Shown here piece after piece: positions 33,776 through 39,876 of a stretch of DNA of 39,876 bases. The first letter of the stretch is position 1. Each line of letters starts with the position of its first letter. The stretch covers positions 1 through 39,876 of the forward strand of contig CAITIQ010000658.1 in assembly GCA_903892415.1 (NCBI GenBank). Direction: 5' to 3'. Both the position numbers and the translations under genes were made by a program. The notes below the pieces were generated by a model. That model saw nothing but the letters and a program-made list of their open reading frames with translations, ran no database searches and had not been told where the DNA came from. The stretch comes from an uncultured delta proteobacterium (lineage in GTDB: Bacteria; Myxococcota_A; Polyangia; Polyangiales; Polyangiaceae).

Positions 33776-36187
33776 ATGAGTCACCTAGCTCCCTCGAATA
33801 GGCGCTTGCGCCTTTGCATCTCCGCTACCGTCCATGGGCTCGGCGCGGCCGCACTGGCCATCACCACCACCGGCTGCGGAGACGACTCCACGGATACCGT
33901 ACCGAAAGACTGCTACGAGCTCGCGGACGGCAGCTGCGTAAAGGAGACGTTCGAGAACCCCAAGACCCTCGAGCCCAACGCCGAAGGCGTTTACGAGCTG
34001 CAGCTGCAACCGACCGAGTTCATGCTGGATGGGAAGCGTCACTGTGGCAGGGGCTACAATGGCCAATACCCCGGACCGACCATCGACACGAGCGCCGCGA
34101 AGCCGGGTGAACAACGCAAAGTTCGAGTCAATCTTCGCAATGGCTTCAGCAAGAATGACTACCAGCCAGTGAGTGACGATCCGGACGAGGTCTGCACCTG
34201 CGTCGATACCGAAACTGGAGAGACCTGCGCGAGTCACGCCCACGGCGGTAGCAGCACCTGCCAATGCACCACCACCGAAGGCGAGACCTGCCACGTGTTC
34301 GACTTCAACACGACGAACCTGCACTTTCACGGCTCGCACGTGCGGCCCGATTACGCTTCGGGCGGCGGCTGTGAAGAGACCGACAAACTAGGTTGCAGGA
34401 CCTGCAGCGGCGACAGCTTGGGCGTACGCGAGTGCTTCCATTCGGACAACGTACTATCCCGAGTGGGCCCTAGCGAAGGCGTCCAACATCGCTATGACCT
34501 CGACGAGGATGGGCTTCATCATGCGGGGCTAAGTTGGTATCACCCACACATCCACGGCACCACGGCCATCCAGGTCGCGGGCGGAGCTGCGGGCGCCTGG
34601 ATCGTGCGCGGCCCGCTCGATGAGATCCCGGGAATCAAGAACGCCCGCGAACGCATCATGGTTTTGACCACCCCGCCAACCAACTACACCCCACTCGAGG
34701 ACGGCGAGCCGTGTGATGAAGACCACATTACCTTCAATAAGTTTGCGACGCTCAACGCCACTCCCAACGGGGTCAATCCGCAAGCCAACCTCGTCAATGG
34801 CATAAGCCGCCCCCGCCTCGTCATGCCCCCAGGACAAATCGAGCGCTGGAGGATCGTCGACGCCTCCTTCCTCGATGAAGCTCAACTCGTAATCTTCAAA
34901 GGCAAAGACTCGAACTGCGAGTCGCTGGATCTACCGGCTGGACCAGTTCCGCTTACTCAGATTGGTCGCGACGGGCTCGCACTGCCCAAGCCGGCAGACG
35001 GCAAGGATTGGCCCTTTGCACCGCCCTACATGTTTCTGTCCTCAGGCTACCGAGTGGAGGCCATGCTCGACGGTAGCAAGCTGTCCCACGGCGATACACT
35101 GTGCGTGATGTCCGCTCGTGCGCTCCAAGCGGACACCACCGGAACAACGCCTGGGCTGGTTGGCAGCCTCACGCCACCGACCGCGGAAGAGCTGCTCAAA
35201 GCAGCTGGCAATGGCGACCTGTTGGCGATCGTCAATGTTACGAATGCCGCCGGTACGCCGAGCGAAACCGAGATGCCCGACCTCACCCTCGTCGCGGCGG
35301 AGTCTCCAAGCATGATGCTGCAGAACGGCCAAACCGATGCGCTGGCAAAGTGCGAGCAAGTCCGCGCGGTAAACGACCTGAACCTGATCGACCAGCTCTC
35401 GGCTCTATGGCTTCTTTTTTACAACACAGAGGGGCTCGACAAATGCGGCTTCGAGGATCACAGCATCAACGCCAAGAACTTCGAGTCTACTGACCGCGAG
35501 AAGTATCCGTACGATCGCGTGCTCAGCAAGGGAGCCGTCGACCATTGGCGAGTCGTGTCGGGCTTTGATGGTCACCCCTTCCACATTCACATCAACCCCT
35601 TCTTGGTATGCCCATTGCCGCCGGCCGGGTCTTCCGACCCGAACGCTGTCGGCCGGCTGTTTGAGCCGCCGTTTGCGCACTGGCGCGACACCTATCTGGT
35701 AAACCTCAATCGCACCGCGGACTTTTTAACCGAGTATCGCGCGTTCACCGGGGACTTCGTTTATCACTGCCACAAGCTCACCCACGAAGATCACGGCATG
35801 ATGGAGCTGCTTCGCATCTGCGATCCCGAGACGGAGGCATGCGACCAGCTGTGCGACGGTCAGCCCTGTAATTGGAACAGCTGCGCACCCGGGGATGACA
35901 ACTGCGAGCGTGGGCTCGTCGCGACGAAGTGTCTTTTGGACCCACTCGGCTACTGCCCGGAGGCGGCCCTGCGCTGTACCACCTGCGACGGCGAACAGTC
36001 CTGCCCGGTGGAAGCGCATTGTTCGGAAGCCCCTGGGCTAGACGATCTAACCCGTTGTGTCCCTGGCTGCCTCACCGCAGATGACTGCGCGATCGCCGAC
36101 ACATGCAACGCGGGCAGCTGCGAACCTGCGCCCTGCGGACCGCCCTGCATGCCTCCGCAGATGTGCATTCACGGTAGTTGCGAGTAA
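33776..36187 (+). CDS. Multicopper oxidase lipoprotein with Cys-rich extensions
   Basis: An 803-residue exported multicopper oxidase (laccase/CueO/CotA type). A signal peptide with lipobox TTTGC (Cys34) opens it. Copper motifs are all intact: HFHGSH (His183, His185), HPHIHG (His256, His258, His260), HPFHIH (His600, 603, 605) and YHCHKLTHEDHGMM (Cys665, His666, His670, axial Met675). These supply the T1 site and the trinuclear T2/T3 site, so it should oxidise a phenol, metal ion or other donor with O2. Two Cys-rich insertions lie in the first cupredoxin domain (CTCVDTETGETC onward), and a tail from about residue 683 holds roughly 21 cysteines in 120 residues, as in other myxobacterial surface proteins. 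It is divergent from the antiporter gene and may be partly coregulated through the 117-base gap. Confidence 0.92.
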   Translation: MSHLAPSNRRLRLCISATVHGLGAAALAITTTGCGDDSTDTVPKDCYELADGSCVKETFENPKTLEPNAEGVYELQLQPTEFMLDGKRHCGRGYNGQYPGPTIDTSAAKPGEQRKVRVNLRNGFSKNDYQPVSDDPDEVCTCVDTETGETCASHAHGGSSTCQCTTTEGETCHVFDFNTTNLHFHGSHVRPDYASGGGCEETDKLGCRTCSGDSLGVRECFHSDNVLSRVGPSEGVQHRYDLDEDGLHHAGLSWYHPHIHGTTAIQVAGGAAGAWIVRGPLDEIPGIKNARERIMVLTTPPTNYTPLEDGEPCDEDHITFNKFATLNATPNGVNPQANLVNGISRPRLVMPPGQIERWRIVDASFLDEAQLVIFKGKDSNCESLDLPAGPVPLTQIGRDGLALPKPADGKDWPFAPPYMFLSSGYRVEAMLDGSKLSHGDTLCVMSARALQADTTGTTPGLVGSLTPPTAEELLKAAGNGDLLAIVNVTNAAGTPSETEMPDLTLVAAESPSMMLQNGQTDALAKCEQVRAVNDLNLIDQLSALWLLFYNTEGLDKCGFEDHSINAKNFESTDREKYPYDRVLSKGAVDHWRVVSGFDGHPFHIHINPFLVCPLPPAGSSDPNAVGRLFEPPFAHWRDTYLVNLNRTADFLTEYRAFTGDFVYHCHKLTHEDHGMMELLRICDPETEACDQLCDGQPCNWNSCAPGDDNCERGLVATKCLLDPLGYCPEAALRCTTCDGEQSCPVEAHCSEAPGLDDLTRCVPGCLTADDCAIADTCNAGSCEPAPCGPPCMPPQMCIHGSCE

Positions 36188-36303
36188 CGCCAACGAAGGC
36201 AGCCTTGCAGGGCTCGGGGGCTTTCGGTCCTCGGGTCTTTGCAGCTTCTGAGATCAGTAACGACGCGTCGGTGCAACAGCGATAGAGCCTGGTATCGTGA
36301 GGG

Positions 36304-36849
36304 ATGCGCTTCTTTATTGGCTTTGCGCCTGTGTGCGTGATGTTCATTTCTGGGTTGCTGGCGGGCTGTGGTGGCAACGTCGTCTTCGACGGGGCGAGTG
36401 ATGGTCAGGCCGGGTCGACCGCTGAATCAACGTCGCAAACCTCCGGCACTTTTCCAGATGGCACGATCACGCCGGTCGTCGATGAGCTGCAGCTGCGCGC
36501 CAATTGCATGCCCGATGTTGTTCCCGACCCCGTTTCAGGGACGGTCACGGTCTCCTACATCAACACCAGCGAGGAGGCCCGCTCGCTCGAGCTGCTTGGG
36601 GCCTCCCTCATCTTTTCGACCGACGTGGAAGCTTGGGTCTTCTTCATTGAGTTCACCCCGACCTCGAGCGGACCTGTGCCTGCAAACGGCGAAACGACTG
36701 TCATCCACGAGAAGACGAGCATGCAGGAAGACTCGTCCTTCATCTGCTCGCTTTGCGACCTGCCGATGACCGTGCAGCTGACCTTTCGAACCGAGCAGGG
36801 CGGCGATATCATCGTCACCGAGAACACCAAACTCGACTGCTCCTTCTAG
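36304..36849 (+). CDS. Small lipoprotein of unknown function
   Basis: A 181-residue lipoprotein from ATG 36304. The hydrophobic N-terminus ends in a good lipobox LLAGC (Cys22), followed by a short Gly/Ser/Thr linker. The mature domain is beta-rich (DGTITPVVDELQLRANCMPD, GTVTVSYINTSEEARSLELLG, TVQLTFRTEQGGDIIVTENT), which suggests an immunoglobulin-like or DUF-type sandwich. Four mature cysteines (NCMPD, FICSLCDL, LDCSF) may form disulfides. It is codirectional with the multicopper oxidase gene 117 bases upstream. No motif assigns a function. Confidence 0.78.
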   Translation: MRFFIGFAPVCVMFISGLLAGCGGNVVFDGASDGQAGSTAESTSQTSGTFPDGTITPVVDELQLRANCMPDVVPDPVSGTVTVSYINTSEEARSLELLGASLIFSTDVEAWVFFIEFTPTSSGPVPANGETTVIHEKTSMQEDSSFICSLCDLPMTVQLTFRTEQGGDIIVTENTKLDCSF

Positions 36850-36914
36850 CGCACTCTTCAATCGAATCGGCCGAAGCCCCCGTTGGTACTTCCGCTGGCC
36901 CCAACTCATTTGCT

Positions 36915-36921
36915 AAGGAGG
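36915..36921 (+). promoter_or_regulatory. Strong ribosome site for the LRR-like gene
   Basis: AAGGAGG five bases before ATG 36927 is a near-consensus Shine-Dalgarno sequence. It fixes this start against an open frame reaching back to 36753. Confidence 0.85.
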
Positions 36922-36926
36922 CGCGC

Positions 36927-37397
36927 ATGTTCAAAGACATCAACTTCAAGCTCGCGGTGATCTCGGCTCTGATGGAGGAAGGGCACTTCGAGAAAGAGGC
37001 GAAGAAGCTCAAGACCGCCCACCTCAGCACGGCGGAAGCGTACGTTCCCATCAAAGAAGTGATGGCGTACTACGAGTCACTCACCATCTCGGAGAAGCTA
37101 TTGGCGACCGTCACCACACTCTCACCGGACGGCGGAGACCTCGCCTACGTGTACGCCATGAGTGAGTGGGATGGCGAGGATGACACCTTCGAGATTCACT
37201 CCCTCGAGGGCATTGAGCAGTTGGTCAACCTCGAAGAGTTCACGCCGATATCCATGATGGGCAATGGGGTAGACTATACGCCTATGCTGACGTGCAAAAA
37301 GCTGAAGAACGTCGATATGACCTACGCCAAAGATGACAAGGTCAATAAGGCAGTAAAGGTGGCGCTCGAGAAGCGTGGCGTCGAGATAGAAGACTGA
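36927..37397 (+). CDS. Small cytoplasmic protein with LRR-like segment
   Basis: A 156-residue protein with no signal peptide. The N-terminal half (MFKDINFKLAVISALMEEGHF, then AYVPIKEVMAYYESLTI) is helical and resembles proteins annotated as DUF6892, but this match is from memory of the pattern and is tentative. The second half (FEIHSLEGIEQLVNLEEFTPI, LKNVDMTYAKDDKVNKAVKVALEKRG) has leucine-rich-repeat-like strand-helix units. High charge (many Lys, Glu, Asp) suggests a soluble protein. The start is fixed by a strong ribosome site. It is convergent with the LysR gene, with two bases between stops. No function assigned. Confidence 0.8.
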   Translation: MFKDINFKLAVISALMEEGHFEKEAKKLKTAHLSTAEAYVPIKEVMAYYESLTISEKLLATVTTLSPDGGDLAYVYAMSEWDGEDDTFEIHSLEGIEQLVNLEEFTPISMMGNGVDYTPMLTCKKLKNVDMTYAKDDKVNKAVKVALEKRGVEIED

Positions 37398-37399
37398 GG

Positions 37400-38305
37400 T
37401 TAATCTGCCAGCGCGGCGAGCCAGCGCAGCCGCCGCGTCAATAGGTCTGCGACCGCGCGCACCTGTGCACTTCTGAGTCGACCAGTTGGGGTTACGAGGG
37501 AGATGGGCATCGGTTCGGGTTGGAAGGCTGGGAGGATGCGCACCAGTTGGCCCACCGCGACGGCCGCCTCCACTTCACGCAGCGGTCGCACGCCGATCCC
37601 GAGCCCAGCGTGTAGCGCCTCGAGCAGAATCTGGGCGGAGTCGCTCTCGAAGCGCGATACCAAGTTCACGGTATGCGCTTCGCCCTGCCGATCGAGGAGT
37701 CGCAGCGCAAAATCTTTGCTGCCGCGCATAGCGAGCAGACATTCGTGCGCGGCCAGCTCCGCTGGAGCCGTTGGTAGGCCTCGCTGCGCGACGTAGGTTG
37801 GTGAGGCCGCGAGCGCCCATGGCAATAGACCGATACGCCTGACCGTGGAGGATTGAGCGGGCACGGGGCCGCCCCAAACCACGATGTCGACCCCGAGCGA
37901 CACCGGCTCGAGCAGCCGCGTCCTACCGAGCAGTTCGACGCGCAGCTCGGGGTTACCCTCGAGCAGCGCCCGGAGCTCCTGCAAAAAAGTACCGGCCGCT
38001 ACATCGCTGCTGACTGAAACTCGCACGGTGCCCCTGAGCCGCTCCGCCGCGCCGACCTCTCGCTCAGCCTCCTCCAGCTCGCTCAGGATGCGCCGCGCGC
38101 GGGCGGCTACCCGCTCCCCAGCTTCCGTCACGCGCAGCGTGCGCGTGGTGCGCTCAATCAACCGCACCCCGACGCGCAGCTCAATCCGCTCGAGGCGCCG
38201 CCATACCGCATTGGGCGAAACACGCAGCCCGCGCGCTGCAGCGCTGAGACTCCTTAGCTCCACCACACGAACGAAGGTACGAACTTCATCCAGACTCTCG
38301 AACAT
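37400..38305 (-). CDS. LysR family transcriptional regulator
   Basis: A 301-residue regulator from ATG 38305 (MFESLDEVRTFVRVVELRSL), which has GAGG a few bases before and is a typical LysR start; an ATG 16 codons upstream at 38353 is also open and would add residues rarely seen. The helix-turn-helix (about 12-60, RSLSAAARGLRVSPNAVWRRLERIE) is standard. The effector domain follows (GTVRVSVSSDVAAGTFL, LGVDIVVWGGPVPAQSS, LEALHAGLGIGVRP). It faces a SnoaL-type lipoprotein gene across a 29-base palindrome, so it probably controls that gene and itself. The inducer is unknown. The TAA lies two bases from the convergent neighbour. Confidence 0.92.
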   Translation of the reverse strand: MFESLDEVRTFVRVVELRSLSAAARGLRVSPNAVWRRLERIELRVGVRLIERTTRTLRVTEAGERVAARARRILSELEEAEREVGAAERLRGTVRVSVSSDVAAGTFLQELRALLEGNPELRVELLGRTRLLEPVSLGVDIVVWGGPVPAQSSTVRRIGLLPWALAASPTYVAQRGLPTAPAELAAHECLLAMRGSKDFALRLLDRQGEAHTVNLVSRFESDSAQILLEALHAGLGIGVRPLREVEAAVAVGQLVRILPAFQPEPMPISLVTPTGRLRSAQVRAVADLLTRRLRWLAALAD

Positions 38306-38358
38306 GTTGCCTCGCATCCCAGCATTGCGTTCAAGCCGCCGATAGTAGGTCATGCCGG

Positions 38359-38387
38359 ACCATTTTCACCGCAGCGGTGAAACTGGT
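38359..38387. promoter_or_regulatory. Near-perfect palindromic operator between the LysR and SnoaL genes
   Basis: ACCA-t-TTTCACCGC, centre A (38373), GCGGTGAAA-c-TGGT. Both 14-base arms match except for one pair (T63 against C83). It lies 54 bases before the LysR start chosen here and 117 bases before the divergent gene's ATG. Its position is that of an autoregulatory operator. It is not a clean T-N11-A LysR box, and binding by LysR is inferred. Confidence 0.7.
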
Positions 38388-38493
38388 TTGCGATCGCGGA
38401 TAGAGCGTTGCGCGACCTTCGCCACTACACCTGCCGATGGGCAGGGACGCCGCGAGGCACAGCGGAGCGCCAAGCGATTGAGGTCCGCCCTAT

Positions 38494-38506
38494 GGAGAAG
38501 CCTATG
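38494..38506 (+). promoter_or_regulatory. Ribosome site fixing the SnoaL lipoprotein start
   Basis: GGAG at 38494-38497 lies six bases before the ATG at 38504. This start places the signal peptide at the N-terminus, whereas a much longer open frame from 38408 adds a non-hydrophobic leader. Confidence 0.75.
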
Positions 38507-39478
38507 AACAGCCACCGGAACATGATCGCTATCACACTATTGGCGTTGCAACCGCTCTTGGGCTGCAGCAGCGACAGCGAGGAGACCATCCCGGCCTCAA
38601 CGGACTGCGACCCGGCGCTTTTGGAGGCAAACAAGGAGGTGGCGCTCGCTGTCTCAAATGGCGTTTTCTTGGCAGGCGAACCGGCAGAGGGCGTACTCGC
38701 CTCAGACTTCGTTGCTCACTTTCCTGCAGGGCAGCCCGACCAATCGCTCGAGGCCTTCCTCGGATTTGGCGAGCAGTTCCGAACGGCCCTGCCTGACGCA
38801 ACGTTCACCTTTACGCATGTGATCGCCAACGATGAGTTCGTGGCATTGCGCTATATCGGAACGGGCACCCACAAGGCGGAGCTGTTTGGCGTGCCGGCGA
38901 CCAACCGCACGTTGAAGTGGGAGGGCATGGTGATCCGTCGTGTCGCAGACGGCCGCGTGGCAGAGGAGTGGAACGAGCCGGACAATGCAGGGCTCTTCGC
39001 GCAGCTGACCCAAGGAGCCGAAGCGTTCAGTCCGAGCTCGGCGAGCTTCCAAACAAAGGGGGATTGCGCCAGCGCCACGGTTGAAGCTACCGCCGAGTTA
39101 GCCCTGCGAGTCTCTGAGGAGGTCGTCCTTGGCGGCCAATCAGCGGACGGACTTTTGGCGCCCGACTTTGTAATGCATAATCCCAATGGGCTGCCCGACG
39201 CCAATCTCGAGGGCTTTCTCGGCTTCAACGCGGGCTTCCGCGCCGCCTTCCCCGACGCCAAGTTCAGCTTCACGCACACGATTGCCGAGGGAGATTTGGT
39301 GCTCCTTCGCTACACCGCTAGCGGCACCCACAGCGCCGAGTTCTTTGGTGTTCCCGCGACGGGCAAGGCGGTGCAGTGGGAGGGCGCAGTCATTCGCCAC
39401 ATTGACGCCGGCGTTGTGGATGAAGAGTGGAACGCGCCCGATATTGCCGGGCTACTCGGACAGCTGACAGCGCCCTAG
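38504..39478 (+). CDS. Lipoprotein with two tandem SnoaL-like domains
   Basis: A 324-residue lipoprotein. The signal peptide (NMIAITLLALQPLLGC, lipobox Cys21) is followed by two SnoaL-like domains at 42-168 and 195-321, joined by a linker with a cysteine. Aligned by hand without gaps, the two domains are identical at 73 of 127 positions, with shared LEAFLGF/LEGFLGF, FTFTHVIA/FSFTHTIA, GTHxAExFGVPAT, WEGxVIR and EEWNxPD blocks, so this is an internal duplication. SnoaL folds catalyse polyketide cyclisation or similar reactions or bind small molecules, but such domains are also common in proteins of unknown function. An exported tandem version is unusual. The gene is divergent from LysR and probably controlled by it. 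Confidence 0.88.
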   Translation: MNSHRNMIAITLLALQPLLGCSSDSEETIPASTDCDPALLEANKEVALAVSNGVFLAGEPAEGVLASDFVAHFPAGQPDQSLEAFLGFGEQFRTALPDATFTFTHVIANDEFVALRYIGTGTHKAELFGVPATNRTLKWEGMVIRRVADGRVAEEWNEPDNAGLFAQLTQGAEAFSPSSASFQTKGDCASATVEATAELALRVSEEVVLGGQSADGLLAPDFVMHNPNGLPDANLEGFLGFNAGFRAAFPDAKFSFTHTIAEGDLVLLRYTASGTHSAEFFGVPATGKAVQWEGAVIRHIDAGVVDEEWNAPDIAGLLGQLTAP

Positions 39479-39485
39479 GACGCAC

Positions 39486-39731
39486 TCAAGCAGGCGAGGA
39501 GCCGGCCCGCGCGCGTTCACGCAACATGAACAAGTAGAGCCCCTCTACCTTCTCTCGAGCCCACGGTGTCCGCCGCAAGAACTTGAGGCTGGAAGCGATG
39601 CTGGGCTCGTGACTGAAGCACCGAATGGTCACCAGCTCGGCGAGCTGCGCAAAGCCGTAGTGCTCCACCAGCTCGGTCACGATCGCCTCGAGGGTGATGC
39701 CGTGCAGCTTGTTGCGATTCTTATCTCCCAC
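39486..39731 (-). CDS. VF530 / DUF2132 family protein
   Basis: An 81-residue protein whose core NKLHGITLEAIVTELVEHYG, RCFSHEPSIASSLKFLRRTPWAREKVEGLY matches the small VF530 (DUF2132) family, which has a known fold but no firm biological role, possibly DNA-binding. The GTG start at 39731 is used because the family begins just before the NxLHGITLE motif and no ATG is nearby. The C-terminus adds a short Arg/Ala-rich tail. It lies 16 bases downstream of the partial membrane gene on the same strand and may be cotranscribed. It is convergent with the SnoaL lipoprotein gene. Confidence 0.88.
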   Translation of the reverse strand: MGDKNRNKLHGITLEAIVTELVEHYGFAQLAELVTIRCFSHEPSIASSLKFLRRTPWAREKVEGLYLFMLRERARAGSSPA

Positions 39732-39747
39732 GCGCCGCCGCCGATTC

Positions 39748-39876
39748 CTAGAACCGAATACCGTTCACGCTGCGGTGCTTCCACCAGCGCCAGGTAAGCA
39801 CCACGGCGGGAACCGCAGCGATTCCGGCCACGACGGGCAAGCCGATGACCCCCAGCGTCACCGCACCGGCCGTGGC
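39748..39876 (-). CDS. C-terminus of a membrane protein (partial)
   Basis: Only the last 42 residues are inside the window; the open frame reaches the right edge without a stop. They contain one hydrophobic helix (AVTLGVIGLPVVAGIAAVPAV) followed by LTWRWWKHR and a short basic end, typical of an inner-membrane C-terminus. The stop TAG lies 16 bases from the next gene's GTG. The family cannot be identified from this fragment. Confidence 0.5.
   Translation of the reverse strand, partial: ATAGAVTLGVIGLPVVAGIAAVPAVVLTWRWWKHRSVNGIRF

Noticed and set aside
33659..33784. N-terminal extension of the antiporter
   Set aside because: It would overlap the start of the divergent oxidase gene, adds a basic Arg/Pro leader and ignores the GGAGG in front of 33658.
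38408..38503. N-terminal extension of the SnoaL lipoprotein
   Set aside because: A start at 38408 would put a non-hydrophobic leader before the signal peptide; the GGAG at 38494 favours the ATG at 38504.

Overview
The window looks like a chromosomal segment of a GC-rich deltaproteobacterial-type genome, most likely a myxobacterium (phylum Myxococcota, probably Polyangia). The basis is the density of lipoproteins with Gly/Ser-rich linkers behind the lipobox, myxobacterial cysteine-rich surface modules, a MYXO-CTERM-like sorting tail, a fused protein kinase/sigma-54 activator, and frequent GTG/TTG starts with stop/start overlaps. This is inference from gene style, not from a marker-gene phylogeny. 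I saw no rRNA, tRNA, insertion sequence, integrase, CRISPR array or replication origin. No gene-free stretch exceeds 300 bp; the longest is about 250 bp between prkA and the gene at 23231.

Layout. (1) 1-2448: the end of thyA, overlapping folA (the dTMP/tetrahydrofolate pair), then a pectinacetylesterase-like secreted lipoprotein closed by a strong intrinsic terminator. (2) 2666-10004: a five-gene type VI secretion spike cassette, vgrG, a DUF2169-pentapeptide fusion, a second pentapeptide protein, DUF3540 and DUF4150 (PAAR-like). No sheath, membrane-complex or recognisable toxin gene is present. (3) 10028-14377: an SDR oxidoreductase, a YceI-like lipoprotein, an alpha/beta hydrolase with a small coiled-coil partner, and a proline-rich outer-membrane-type protein. 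(4) 14402-19209: a 1474-residue kinase/ATPase/TPR/GAF/sigma-54 activator, coupled through a GTGA overlap to a small protein with PNKPQP repeats. (5) 19220-22978 on the minus strand: prkA, then a CxxCH/MYXO-CTERM-like protein, then a Cys-rich-headed membrane protein, tightly packed as one operon. (6) 23231-31381: secreted and lipid-anchored proteins of unknown function, a DUF882/M15-like murein peptidase, Sua5 (tRNA t6A synthesis) and a DEAD-box RNA helicase. (7) 31464-36849: a TrkA-type regulator coupled to a CPA1 Na+/H+ antiporter, a divergent multicopper oxidase lipoprotein and a small lipoprotein. (8) 36927-39876: a small LRR-like protein, a LysR regulator facing a tandem SnoaL-domain lipoprotein across a long palindrome, a VF530/DUF2132 protein, and the tail of a membrane protein leaving the window.

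Functional threads: nucleotide and tRNA housekeeping (thyA, folA, sua5); one contact-dependent secretion spike module; two large regulatory kinases of different families (the fused Hanks-type kinase and PrkA); and a large set of exported proteins (eight predicted lipoproteins), several with redox or metal features (multicopper oxidase, two CxxCH motifs). Many genes lie in convergent pairs a few bases apart, and several of these junctions carry perfect or near-perfect hairpins.
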